IMG/VR virus record: IMGVR_UViG_3300031758_000011
Coordinates: 62,001 to 126,000 of that record
Direction: 5' to 3' (one strand)
Source of the DNA: a virus
Length of the DNA: 64,000 nucleotides
The notes under the pieces are model-generated. The model did not search any database, was not told the origin of the DNA, and saw only the letters and a list, made by a program, of their open reading frames with translations. Both the position numbers and the translations under genes were made by a program. Of this stretch, positions 54,055-62,323 are shown one piece after another (positions within the stretch are counted from its first letter, which is position 1; the number at the start of each line of letters is the position of its first letter).

Positions 54055-55449
54055 ATGACTATTAAACAGATTTTTGACGAGATTGCATCAACTAGTGGTA
54101 ACAACGCTAAGATTGAAATCCTTAAAAAATACTCAGACAATGAGTTATTGAGAAGAGTGTTATATATGGCTAACTCTAAACGAGTTAAGTTTTATATTAA
54201 ACGTGTACCAGAATACACTCACAACCAAGTTGATTGGACGTTAGAACAAGCGTTGGGTATGTTGATGCAAATCGCAAACCGTGACTTCACTGGTCAACTA
54301 GCTATTGATAAACTAACTATTTGGTTAGAAAACGTATCAGCTGACGATGCTTACATTATTGAACGTATTATCGATAAAGATTGTAAGATTGGTATGGGTA
54401 CAACTTTTATCAATAAAGTTTTCAAAGACTTAATCGAAGATACGCCATATATGGGTGCTGTATCATTTGACGAAAAGAAAGCACGTAAAATTTTTGAGAA
54501 AGGTGGAAGAGGTTATTCACAAGTTAAAATGGATGGTCGTTATTGTAACGCAGTTATTCGTAATGGTGAAGTTGAACTAGAAAGCCGACAAGGTGAAGCA
54601 ACTATTCTTACTGGTGCTAAATTTCTTTCAGAACTAAGTAATTTTGAAGATTGTGTGTTAAATGGTGAATTAACAATGGATGGGATTCCACGTTATGAAT
54701 CTAACGGTATTATTGCATCATTGATTGATATTTGTGGTAAGAAAGAAAGTCGTTCTGAAAAAGAAAATGAAAAGAAAATTGCTGCTTTTGAAGAAAAACA
54801 CGGTGAATTACAAGAAGCGTTAGATAAAATTCGTTACACAGTTTGGGATACTATATCAATTGATGAATATTTCGAGAAAGGTTCTAAAACACCATATAAT
54901 GAAAGACTTGAATTTGCTGCTAGTTATGTATCTGTGGCTAATGCAACAATGATTTCAGTTGTTGAATCAGTAATTGTTGAAACATATGAAGATGCGATTA
55001 AACACTTCCAAGAAATATTAGGTAGAGGTGAAGAAGGTACTATTCTTAAAGCATATGATGGTAGTTGGAAAGATGGTAAACCAACACATCAAATCAAAAT
55101 GAAGTTGGAATTAACGTTGGATTTGGTTATCACTGGGTTTAACTATGGTACAAAAGGTACCAAAAACGAAAATGTAATCAGTTCATTCAATGCTGAGACA
55201 TCATGTGGTAAATTAAAAACAAGACCACAAGGGTTAACAGAGTCTTTGATGGCTGAAATTACAGAGAATCAAGACAATTTGTTAGGTACTATCATCGAAG
55301 TTAAGTGTTCTGGGTTATCTTTTGACCACACTGGTGCATACTCATTGTTATATCCAGCGTTTAAACACTTTAGAGATGACAAATCAGAGGCTAACTCACT
55401 TGACGAGTGTATAGAAATACAAAATGCAGCAATAGGTTTAACAGTATAA
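54055..55449 (+). CDS. ATP-dependent DNA ligase (T4 gp30-like)
   Basis: 464 residues. Motif I YSQVKMDGRYCNAV (K-x-DG), motif III VLNGELTMDG, motif IV GEEGTILKAYDG, motif V QIKMKLELTLDLVITGF. An N-terminal helical DNA-binding region precedes the adenylation domain and an OB fold follows, as in T4 DNA ligase. It seals nicks in phage DNA replication and recombination. The last bases overlap no other gene; a small membrane-protein gene follows 2 nt later. Confidence 0.93.
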   Translation: MTIKQIFDEIASTSGNNAKIEILKKYSDNELLRRVLYMANSKRVKFYIKRVPEYTHNQVDWTLEQALGMLMQIANRDFTGQLAIDKLTIWLENVSADDAYIIERIIDKDCKIGMGTTFINKVFKDLIEDTPYMGAVSFDEKKARKIFEKGGRGYSQVKMDGRYCNAVIRNGEVELESRQGEATILTGAKFLSELSNFEDCVLNGELTMDGIPRYESNGIIASLIDICGKKESRSEKENEKKIAAFEEKHGELQEALDKIRYTVWDTISIDEYFEKGSKTPYNERLEFAASYVSVANATMISVVESVIVETYEDAIKHFQEILGRGEEGTILKAYDGSWKDGKPTHQIKMKLELTLDLVITGFNYGTKGTKNENVISSFNAETSCGKLKTRPQGLTESLMAEITENQDNLLGTIIEVKCSGLSFDHTGAYSLLYPAFKHFRDDKSEANSLDECIEIQNAAIGLTV

Positions 55450-55451
55450 GT

Positions 55452-55646
55452 ATGGTAGCAGTATTAGTAGTAGCATTGGGTATTTTATTGGTAGTAATAG
55501 CATTTGCCATATTATTTGTTGTTTATAAAGTAAATAAATTAAAAAATAGAGTAGAAGACACGGTAATTGATAGTGTAAAACAAGTAATTGTTGAACATGG
55601 TCCAGAAGCTGTAAAGTATGTTAAAAATAAAGTAGATAAAAAATGA
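55452..55646 (+). CDS. Small single-span membrane protein
   Basis: 64 residues from the ATG at 55452. One hydrophobic span (about 2-26, VAVLVVALGILLVVIAFAIL) then a charged helical tail. Overlaps the outer-membrane protein gene by 4 nt, hinting at joint action. Function unknown. Confidence 0.6.
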   Translation: MVAVLVVALGILLVVIAFAILFVVYKVNKLKNRVEDTVIDSVKQVIVEHGPEAVKYVKNKVDKK

Positions 55647-56101
55647 GAAAATTAGTATTATTAGTAATGTGTATGTGGGCGGTTAGCACTTTCGCACAAG
55701 ATTCAACAAAATGTAATGTTGGAAAGTATGTATCATGGGGTGTTTCATTATCAAACAATTCAGATTTTAACACTGGTTCATATAGTTCATTAGAATTTGG
55801 TGTTGTGTGTAACGATGTAGCTTTTGGGTTAGCGTTAGGTAGAGGTAGTTTAGATGGTATTTTTAAGAATGATGATATTAGAAACTATTTCTATGAAGTT
55901 AAAGTAGCACCATCATTCCCTATTGGTAAAGTATATGGTAATATCATATTGGGTGTCGGTAGTTACATTGATACTAAACATAATTTTATTGAATACGGAT
56001 TAGGTGTATCATATACACATAATAAGATAGGATATGGCGTGTCTTACACAAACTGGGATGGTGTCGATTACGTAACACCAAGTATTAGTTACAATTTTTA
56101 A
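55643..56101 (+). CDS. Predicted outer-membrane beta-barrel protein
   Basis: 152 residues. Signal peptide MRKLVLLVMCMWAVSTFAQ, then alternating amphipathic strands (YVSWGVSLSNNS, SSLEFGVVCND, AFGLALGRGS, GNIILGVGSYID) and a terminal strand ending ITYNF-like (TPSISYNF), the usual outer-membrane signal. An eight-strand barrel is plausible. Phage-coded outer-membrane proteins can block receptors against superinfection; this is inference. Confidence 0.65.
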   Translation: MRKLVLLVMCMWAVSTFAQDSTKCNVGKYVSWGVSLSNNSDFNTGSYSSLEFGVVCNDVAFGLALGRGSLDGIFKNDDIRNYFYEVKVAPSFPIGKVYGNIILGVGSYIDTKHNFIEYGLGVSYTHNKIGYGVSYTNWDGVDYVTPSISYNF

Positions 56102-56116
56102 AAAAAAAAGAATAAC

Positions 56117-56488
56117 ATGAATAAAAATAAACGATTAATCAAGTTCCCGTCTATTGAACAATTTAGAACAGTTGTTTCTAATGTCAACAGACATTTCAAC
56201 TTTGTTGGTTTGGATGAAAATGGTGAGGCGATTTATGACCCAACATTACCAAAACCAACAATTACGTTCAAAGGTGCTATAAAATTACATGGTACCAATG
56301 CTGGTGTGTCTTTTAACGCACTAAGCGGTATGTGGGCTCAATCTCGTGAGAATATTATCACACCAGCACCTTCAAAATTAATAGAAATTGAGTTTGAAGA
56401 TGGTTCAAAACAATTATTTGATGAAAATGCGATTATTAATGGTAAAGTAATTAATGATTATAAAATAGGTGAGATTATTGTTTTATAG
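56117..56488 (+). CDS. RNA ligase (Rnl2-like), N-terminal fragment
   Basis: 123 residues. Contains motif I with nucleotidyl-acceptor Lys56 (GAIKLHGTNAGVSFN) and WAQSRENIITP, then about 40 unrelated residues (PSKLIEIEFEDGSKQLF...) and a TAG. Ligase motifs III-V are missing here but are found in the protein at 57658, which begins with the continuation SDNAGFAFFV. A GIY-YIG gene on the other strand separates the halves and overlaps this 3' end by 14 nt. The two parts may associate to give an active enzyme. Confidence 0.8.
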   Translation: MNKNKRLIKFPSIEQFRTVVSNVNRHFNFVGLDENGEAIYDPTLPKPTITFKGAIKLHGTNAGVSFNALSGMWAQSRENIITPAPSKLIEIEFEDGSKQLFDENAIINGKVINDYKIGEIIVL

Positions 56489-57305
56489 CATACCAATTTT
56501 TATATTTGTAAAAATCTTTATTGGTTAATATAGTAATAATTCGTTTATCAGTAATATTTTCATAAAGTTTGATGTTGTTTCTTTTTGAATTATATAATTC
56601 AGTATATGGTAATTTATGTTCCTTACAAAATTTTCTTAAATTTATTGTTACTACATAAATTAATTCATTGTTGTTGTTATATATGTGGATAATTTCAGCC
56701 TCTTTTTGGTAATTTGTTTTATCTTTTTTAGGTTGTTTTAATTTGTCTCTAGTAGACATTGTTTCACCATCTTTAATAACGTCCAAACGTTCTTTATATT
56801 TTTTAGCTGCTAATTGATGGATATTTAACCCATCAGATGTGATAGTGTTTCTTTTTGTCTCATCACCTTTTCTAGCGGCTAAATTATATAGATTTTGACC
56901 ATTATTGTTAATAGTTGTTTTCATAGTATTAACTTTTTTTGTTATTGCATTTTTGCGTGATTCTGGGTTGTGTTTTTTACCAAGAAAACCGTAAATAAAA
57001 CCAGTTGTTGTTACGTTTGATTTATTATAAAATTTATCATTTTTAGCAACATTGAATTTAGCATGTAAATGCGACTCAAATAATAAAGCTTCATTTCTAG
57101 AATTAAAAACTCTAACTATAACATATTTGTAATTGTGTGTATTTAATTTTTGGTCGTTAATAAATTCTTTGTCAGAGCTAGAACTAAAATAACTCACACC
57201 TAAATCATATTTAGGTTCTATTTTTGATGTTCTAGAACCATAGTAATGTTTTTTATTTAGTTTATTAGTAATTCTATAAACATAATGGTAATTTTGTTTT
57301 TTCAT
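56475..57305 (-). CDS. GIY-YIG homing endonuclease
   Basis: 276 residues on the minus strand. GIY-YIG region YHYVYRITNKLNKKHYYGSR, Glu in NEALLFESHLHAKF, then a linker (GFIYGFLGKKHNPESRKN) and DNA-binding repeats with NLYNLAARKGDETKRN / NIHQLAAKKYKERLD. A minus-strand ATATTTAT (57328-57335) lies 22 nt upstream. It sits inside the split RNA ligase. Confidence 0.88.
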   Translation of the reverse strand: MKKQNYHYVYRITNKLNKKHYYGSRTSKIEPKYDLGVSYFSSSSDKEFINDQKLNTHNYKYVIVRVFNSRNEALLFESHLHAKFNVAKNDKFYNKSNVTTTGFIYGFLGKKHNPESRKNAITKKVNTMKTTINNNGQNLYNLAARKGDETKRNTITSDGLNIHQLAAKKYKERLDVIKDGETMSTRDKLKQPKKDKTNYQKEAEIIHIYNNNNELIYVVTINLRKFCKEHKLPYTELYNSKRNNIKLYENITDKRIITILTNKDFYKYKNWYAIKQ

Positions 57306-57327
57306 AATGCTGGTTTATCGTTTTTTA

Positions 57328-57335
57328 ATAAATAT
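57328..57335 (-). promoter_or_regulatory. Late-type motif ATATTTAT (minus)
   Basis: Exact motif on the minus strand for the GIY-YIG gene starting at 57305. Confidence 0.55.
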
Positions 57336-57367
57336 CTATAAAATTTGGAAAAGTTAAAAAAATGTCG

Positions 57368-57375
57368 TACATTTG
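57368..57375 (+). promoter_or_regulatory. Host-type promoter -7 element TACATTTG
   Basis: 13 nt before the ATG at 57389; would also transcribe the ligase C-terminal half. Confidence 0.6.
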
Positions 57376-57388
57376 TAAAAAATAAAAA

Positions 57389-57649
57389 ATGGAAAAGTTA
57401 GTTTTTGATTATACATATTGTTCCGAACCAGAGTGTTGGGAGTGGAATATACCATTTGAATATGAATCTAAAGAGAAATTCATACTTGATGTTTTAGAGA
57501 ATCCTATGATTTTAGATGAACTAGGTATAACATCCGTATATGTATGGCAAATAGTGGAAAAAACTATATTTGAAGAAGATTACGTCAAAAATGTAGATGA
57601 ATACGTATTCACTTTAGATGAATGGTTTGAAAAAAATAAAAAAATATAA
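57389..57649 (+). CDS. Hypothetical acidic protein
   Basis: 86 residues, acidic and Trp-rich (CSEPECWEWNIPFEYESKEK). Lies between the two ligase halves, 8 nt before the second, and carries the promoter for both. No family recognised. Confidence 0.6.
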   Translation: MEKLVFDYTYCSEPECWEWNIPFEYESKEKFILDVLENPMILDELGITSVYVWQIVEKTIFEEDYVKNVDEYVFTLDEWFEKNKKI

Positions 57650-57657
57650 ACATAAAA

Positions 57658-58494
57658 ATGGAAAAGAAAATAAAAAATATTAGAGAAATTAAAACATCTG
57701 ATAACGCTGGATTTGCATTTTTTGTGCATTCACATAAAGAAATTTTTGAAGCTATGATTAATGCTGTGTTGTTAAACAATGGTTTAGACGGTGATAAAAA
57801 TACTGTAACAATCTACGGTGAATGGGCTGGTGGTAATATTCAAAAAGGTGTTGGTGTTTGCAATTTACCTAAATCTTTCTTTATCTTTGGTGTTAAAATC
57901 ACACCACATACTGAAACTGAAGAAGAGTTAAAAGCTAATCCAGCATATTGGGTTGATTACTCTTATTTAAGAGCACCAGAGCAGAATATTTACAATATTG
58001 ACGATTACCCTACATATTCAATCGATATTGATTTTAACATGCCACAATTGGTACAAAATCAGTTGTCTGAGTTGACTATCAAAGTTGAAGAAGAATGTCC
58101 AGTAGCAAAAGCTTTTGGTTACTCTGGAATTGGTGAAGGTATTGTATGGACTGCTGATTTTAAAGGTGTTGTTCATCGTTTCAAGGTAAAGGGCGAACGC
58201 CACTCTAGTTCTAAAGTAAAAACACTTGCAGCTGTTGATGTTGAGAAATTAAATTCTATTAAAGAATTTGTTGATTATGCAGTATCTGAAAGTCGTTTTA
58301 ACCAAGCGTTAGAAAACATTTTCCCAAACAACGAACCTATTGATGTTAAGAAAATGGGTGACGTTATCAGATGGGTTGTTAATGACGTTATCAAAGAAGA
58401 AATGGATACAATGGTAGAGAACCAATTGGAACCAAAAGAAATAAATAAATACATTTCATCTAAAGTAAGAGAAATGTTCTTTAAAATGGCTTAA
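57658..58494 (+). CDS. RNA ligase (Rnl2-like), C-terminal fragment
   Basis: 278 residues. After 12 unrelated residues (MEKKIKNIREIK) comes TSDNAGFAFFVHSHKEIFEA, continuing the ligase fold broken at 56117. Motif III YGEWAG, motif IV GEGIVWTADF and motif V RFKVKGERHSSSK are present, followed by a helical C-terminal domain. It lacks motif I Lys, so cannot react alone with ATP. Both halves keep their motifs, which suggests selection for a two-part enzyme. Confidence 0.85.
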   Translation: MEKKIKNIREIKTSDNAGFAFFVHSHKEIFEAMINAVLLNNGLDGDKNTVTIYGEWAGGNIQKGVGVCNLPKSFFIFGVKITPHTETEEELKANPAYWVDYSYLRAPEQNIYNIDDYPTYSIDIDFNMPQLVQNQLSELTIKVEEECPVAKAFGYSGIGEGIVWTADFKGVVHRFKVKGERHSSSKVKTLAAVDVEKLNSIKEFVDYAVSESRFNQALENIFPNNEPIDVKKMGDVIRWVVNDVIKEEMDTMVENQLEPKEINKYISSKVREMFFKMA

Positions 58495-58495
58495 T

Positions 58496-58696
58496 ATGAA
58501 CGGAACTGTTTATAGATTAAAACAAGATGTAACTGTCGCTAAAGGTATGGACCTTAAAGCTGGACAAGAATTAGAAGTGGTAATGGGAGTTGTCTACATG
58601 GGTGGTTTCCCATTACCCTTCGAAATGCAACAATTATTTGTTAAATTCATTGATAACAACAAAAATTTGTTTGTAGATGATACTAGAACGTGGTAA
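58496..58696 (+). CDS. Hypothetical small protein
   Basis: 66 residues, 1 nt after the ligase half; beta-rich (GTVYRLKQDVTVAKGMDLKAGQ). Overlaps the next start by 20 nt. No family recognised. Confidence 0.55.
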   Translation: MNGTVYRLKQDVTVAKGMDLKAGQELEVVMGVVYMGGFPLPFEMQQLFVKFIDNNKNLFVDDTRTW

Positions 58697-59168
58697 AAAG
58701 AAATGTGATTGTGGTAATGTAGCTGTATGGTTATACATGCCAGGTTATGCCAATAATGATAACCCATATATCTGTGATGATTGTATTGGTACACCAGATG
58801 ATATTGGTTGTTCATGCAACTGGCATTATGGTTTACCACAAGAAGGATTACCAACAGATGAACCAGAAGGTATTGAAAGTAAAGATTGGCGATGGGTTGA
58901 ATACGAAGGTGATGAATATACTGATAAAATAACCAAAGAAGAAGATGGTTATTGGCAGTATATTGATGAACGTGGTAGACCATATCCATGTAATGAGTAT
59001 GAATATGATGAAGATGGTTTCACAGATTACACATGGTTGGGTGAAAAAGTTGCTAATTTAGATATGCGATTCTATTTTTTTAAAGAAAGAATAAAACGTA
59101 AGTTTAAAAATTGGTGGAAAAGAAATATTGCTGATTATATACCAAAACATTTGGAAGATAATTTTTAA
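58677..59168 (+). CDS. Zinc-ribbon hypothetical protein
   Basis: 163 residues. Cys pairs KKCDCGNVAVWLY and YICDDCIG plus GCSCNWH form a likely zinc site; the middle is acidic (EGIESKDWRWVEYEGDEYTD) and the C-terminus basic (KRKFKNWWKRN). Similar Cys-led phage proteins are common; function unknown. Confidence 0.6.
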   Translation: MILERGKKKCDCGNVAVWLYMPGYANNDNPYICDDCIGTPDDIGCSCNWHYGLPQEGLPTDEPEGIESKDWRWVEYEGDEYTDKITKEEDGYWQYIDERGRPYPCNEYEYDEDGFTDYTWLGEKVANLDMRFYFFKERIKRKFKNWWKRNIADYIPKHLEDNF

Positions 59169-59173
59169 ATTAG

Positions 59174-59181
59174 TAAATTTG
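59174..59181 (+). promoter_or_regulatory. Host-type promoter -7 element TAAATTTG
   Basis: 16 nt before the PARP ATG at 59198. Confidence 0.55.
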
Positions 59182-59197
59182 TATAAAATATTGAAGT

Positions 59198-60505
59198 ATG
59201 ATAGTAAAAGAGAACGGTTTAAGATACGCAAAACTGATACATGTATCAGTTGATAATGGTTTGACCAGCCAAAGTAATAAAGTTTATATTATGGAAGAAT
59301 TATCAGATGGCCGTATCAAATGTGAATATGGTCGTGTTGGCAAGTCTTTAACAACTGAATATAAACCTAGTTCAAAATGGGATAGTGTGTTGAAACAAAA
59401 ACTATCAAAAACAAAAGGTTATACAGATGTAACTGATTTGTTGGCTGAACCAGTTGTGGATGAATCAAAACCAGTTGATAATAAAGTTGCAAATATCAAA
59501 GATGAGATTGTGCGTAAATTGGTTGATGAATTGATGTCATTTGCCAACAAATCAATCCAACGTAACTATAAGGTAACGCAAGAAGCTGTATCGGAACAAC
59601 AAGTTACCGCTGCACAAGAGATTATCACTAACATTAGTGGATTGATTGCTATTGGTGTAGATATCAAACATATCAATGATATGTTATTGAAACTTTATAC
59701 AATTATCCCTAGAAGAATGGATAACGTAAAAGACCATTTGTTTAGAGAGATTAGTAATGATGTTAGTTTGACTAACGCACAAAGATTGATTGATAACGAA
59801 CAATCAGCGTTGGATACAATGGCTGGTCAAGTTGAGTTGATTAAACAACAAAGAGAAGCTGCTAAGAAAGCTGCTGAGGCTGAAGCTGAAGGTAAAAAAG
59901 AAGAAGTATCTGAAGTTACTATCTTAGACCAAATGGGATTATCTATTGAGGTTGAAAATGATACTGAAACGCTTGAACTTATCAAAAAATTGATGGGTCC
60001 AAATGTGAATCAAATGAAACGTGTGTTCAAGGTTGTTAACAACAAAACACAAAAAATATTTGATAAACACATGGATAAAGTTGAAGTTAAGAAACGTAGA
60101 CTATACTGGCATGGGTCAAGAAATGAGAACTGGTTTAACATTTTACAAACTGGGTTACTTATCAGACCATCTGGTGCGGTACATACTGGGTCAATGTTTG
60201 GTGATGGTATCTACTTTGCTGACAAAGCACAAAAATCTATTGGTTACACATCGTTAAGAGGTTCTTATTGGGCTCATGGTGGTGATAACAAAGCGTTTTT
60301 GGCATTGTTTGATGTGCATTTGGGTAAACAAAAAGAAATATTGCACCATGACTCAAGCTGTTATAAGTTATCTAAGAAAGTGTTAGATAATGAAGGATTT
60401 GATAGTGTGTTTGCAAAAGGTGGCGCTGACCTAAGAAATAACGAATATATAGTATATAACTCAGCACAATGTACTGTATCACATTTAATTGAAATAGGAA
60501 ATTAA
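59198..60505 (+). CDS. Poly(ADP-ribose) polymerase-like enzyme (WGR-PRD-ART, H-Y-E)
   Basis: 435 residues with the layout of PARP2/3-type enzymes: a WGR-like domain (about 1-85; YIMEELSDGRIKCEYGRVGK), a helical regulatory domain (about 105-240; ISGLIAIGVDIKHINDMLLK), and an ART domain with His305 (LYWHGSRNENW), Tyr339 (MFGDGIYFADKAQKS) and Glu416 (LRNNEYIVYN), the H-Y-E triad of true PARPs. It should transfer ADP-ribose from NAD to protein, nucleic acid or growing chains; WGR domains sense broken DNA/RNA ends. Early promoter. Confidence 0.9.
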   Translation: MIVKENGLRYAKLIHVSVDNGLTSQSNKVYIMEELSDGRIKCEYGRVGKSLTTEYKPSSKWDSVLKQKLSKTKGYTDVTDLLAEPVVDESKPVDNKVANIKDEIVRKLVDELMSFANKSIQRNYKVTQEAVSEQQVTAAQEIITNISGLIAIGVDIKHINDMLLKLYTIIPRRMDNVKDHLFREISNDVSLTNAQRLIDNEQSALDTMAGQVELIKQQREAAKKAAEAEAEGKKEEVSEVTILDQMGLSIEVENDTETLELIKKLMGPNVNQMKRVFKVVNNKTQKIFDKHMDKVEVKKRRLYWHGSRNENWFNILQTGLLIRPSGAVHTGSMFGDGIYFADKAQKSIGYTSLRGSYWAHGGDNKAFLALFDVHLGKQKEILHHDSSCYKLSKKVLDNEGFDSVFAKGGADLRNNEYIVYNSAQCTVSHLIEIGN

Positions 60506-61218
60506 TGGAAAAGATATTAAAAACTGGATATGAATGGTGTTTAGATGCAAATGTTAGAATATTAGACATTTCATCATGGGACACATCTATGGCATTTTAC
60601 GAAGAATCGTATTATGAAGAAAAAATTGATGTGCAAGAGTTTTACAGACGTTTAGGGTTATGTAAAGTTAAAGCTGATTCAACACCACGTAAGAGTGAAA
60701 TGTACTTAGAACGTAGAATGTATGGGTTGGTTCCGTATAACATGTCCCCGATTCAACAAGGAATCCAATTTGGTCACGCTGTCGTTGATTATGGTAGAAC
60801 TGTTGAAGGGTTAAAACCACATCAACAAATATATAACAAATGGGCTGATAAAGATAAAACATTTATTATTCTTAACGGTGGTACAACAAACAACAACCCA
60901 GAAAGATTGGGAACTTTGAATAGACACATGCAAACTATGCGTGAAGCTGGTGTGTTGTTGCAAGAGTTTCATGAACCAGATTTGGGTGACCAATTAACAG
61001 CGTTTGTTTTCTTAGTTGATGAAAGGGTGTTTAACAGAACGTTATATCCAGACTTTGTACCAGAAACGTTACCATGGAGTAGACACAAGCCATCAGAGAA
61101 AGCTTTATCTCAATTGGAAGAGAAAAATGCTAAGAATTATAAACAATGGGAAGAAAAAATTGGTGGACCAGTTAATGCGTTCCTAAGAGAATATTTAAGA
61201 CCATTGAAATTAGCTTAA
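60505..61218 (+). CDS. PTH2-fold-like protein
   Basis: 237 residues, start overlapping the PARP stop by 1 nt. After a ~65-residue N-terminal region, ERRMYGLVPYNMSPIQQGIQ and FGHAVVDYGRT resemble the PTH2 signature (compare DLSLPTQAVQSAHAAIDF in the 41260 gene), followed by TFIILNGGTTNNNPERLGTL and TAFVFLVDERVFN. It may act on peptidyl-tRNA or a related ester. Coupling to the PARP suggests a linked function. The family call is tentative. Confidence 0.5.
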   Translation: MEKILKTGYEWCLDANVRILDISSWDTSMAFYEESYYEEKIDVQEFYRRLGLCKVKADSTPRKSEMYLERRMYGLVPYNMSPIQQGIQFGHAVVDYGRTVEGLKPHQQIYNKWADKDKTFIILNGGTTNNNPERLGTLNRHMQTMREAGVLLQEFHEPDLGDQLTAFVFLVDERVFNRTLYPDFVPETLPWSRHKPSEKALSQLEEKNAKNYKQWEEKIGGPVNAFLREYLRPLKLA

Positions 61219-61230
61219 TTTTTAAAGTAT

Positions 61231-61710
61231 ATGATAAAAGTAGTAGAAAAAAAGAAAAAGAAGAAAAAACAAAATCCATGTTATTTATTGGAGTTTAGTT
61301 ACATGATTGGTGATGGTAGAGGTCACACTGAAGAAGAAATGACGGCATCAATAGAAGATGCAGATATTGTTGAGCGTTTTGTAACATTAATAAACAAACT
61401 TACACCAACAAAAGGTCACTGGGGTGTTATGTTAGAAGATGATAGAATTTATAAACATTTTGAAGAAGGACAAATCACTGAAGATGATTATAAATTTTTA
61501 ACTACGGTTATGTTTGATGACTATTATGATGAAGACGATGAAGAAGAAAATGATAACACTGAAGAAGAAAACGAGTATAAAAAATATAGTGGTTATTTTT
61601 CTGAATGTGTAATGTCTGTTACTGAATATTCGTTCTTGGTTTTTGAAGGTGTTGATTTATACTATTATGATGAGTATGGTATAAAACATGAAACAGAGAT
61701 TATTAACTAA
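61231..61710 (+). CDS. Hypothetical acidic protein
   Basis: 159 residues with a Lys-only patch at the start (VEKKKKKKKQNPCY) and an acidic middle (FDDYYDEDDEEENDNTEEE). The rest is alpha/beta (CYLLEFSYMIGDGRGHTEEE). No family recognised. Confidence 0.6.
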   Translation: MIKVVEKKKKKKKQNPCYLLEFSYMIGDGRGHTEEEMTASIEDADIVERFVTLINKLTPTKGHWGVMLEDDRIYKHFEEGQITEDDYKFLTTVMFDDYYDEDDEEENDNTEEENEYKKYSGYFSECVMSVTEYSFLVFEGVDLYYYDEYGIKHETEIIN

Positions 61711-61750
61711 AAACTATTGATTTTTCTCAAAATCTTCTTTATAATTAAAC

Positions 61751-62323
61751 ATGGAAGATTTTGAGAAAGAACAAGAAATTACTAGGTATTTAGATAAATA
61801 TTATCACGTAAAAGAAGGTGTCTTTATAATCAAATATGATGACACTCAAGAATGGGGTTTTAATTTATTACAATATCTAGTTAAAATATTTAACCATGAA
61901 GTAGACTTTACTCAAGAAGTAATCAAAAAATGGTATTTTTCAAAAGGTTATGATGAAAACGCATATAAGCTATCACTTGGAACTAAAAGGATAAATGCTG
62001 TATGGTCAGAAGAAAGAATAACTGATTTACAACGATATGGTATCATGGATGCCGAAGCTGAACTTATCAAATTATTAAGTGATGAGATAGCTAAAGAGAT
62101 TGATGCACAAATACTTAAAGATTTAAGAGGTCAAATTAAAAAGAAAGATGAATTTTTTGAGTTATTGGAATGTGTTGGTTTGGAACCAACACAAACAATC
62201 TATAATCCAATGAATTTTTCACCACAAAAAGGATTTATAACCACAAGTTATGAACGAAGAGAAAATGCAAGGAAGAATAACATTATCTGGAACTATTGGG
62301 TTCGAGCCAGAGGACCGAACTAA
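61751..62323 (+). CDS. Hypothetical protein
   Basis: 190 residues, helical, with VHVKEG-type start (YLDKYYHVKEGVFIIKYDD) and AELIKLLSDEIAKEIDAQILKDL, a pattern seen in capsid-neck or small terminase-like helices but too weak to name. It overlaps the next gene by 74 nt, an unusually long overlap here. Confidence 0.55.
   Translation: MEDFEKEQEITRYLDKYYHVKEGVFIIKYDDTQEWGFNLLQYLVKIFNHEVDFTQEVIKKWYFSKGYDENAYKLSLGTKRINAVWSEERITDLQRYGIMDAEAELIKLLSDEIAKEIDAQILKDLRGQIKKKDEFFELLECVGLEPTQTIYNPMNFSPQKGFITTSYERRENARKNNIIWNYWVRARGPN

Noticed and set aside
56365-57700. Split intein joining the two RNA ligase halves
   Set aside because: The N-half tail (40 residues) lacks an initial Cys/Ser block A and the C-half has only 12 extra residues without the terminal His-Asn motif, so protein splicing is unlikely.
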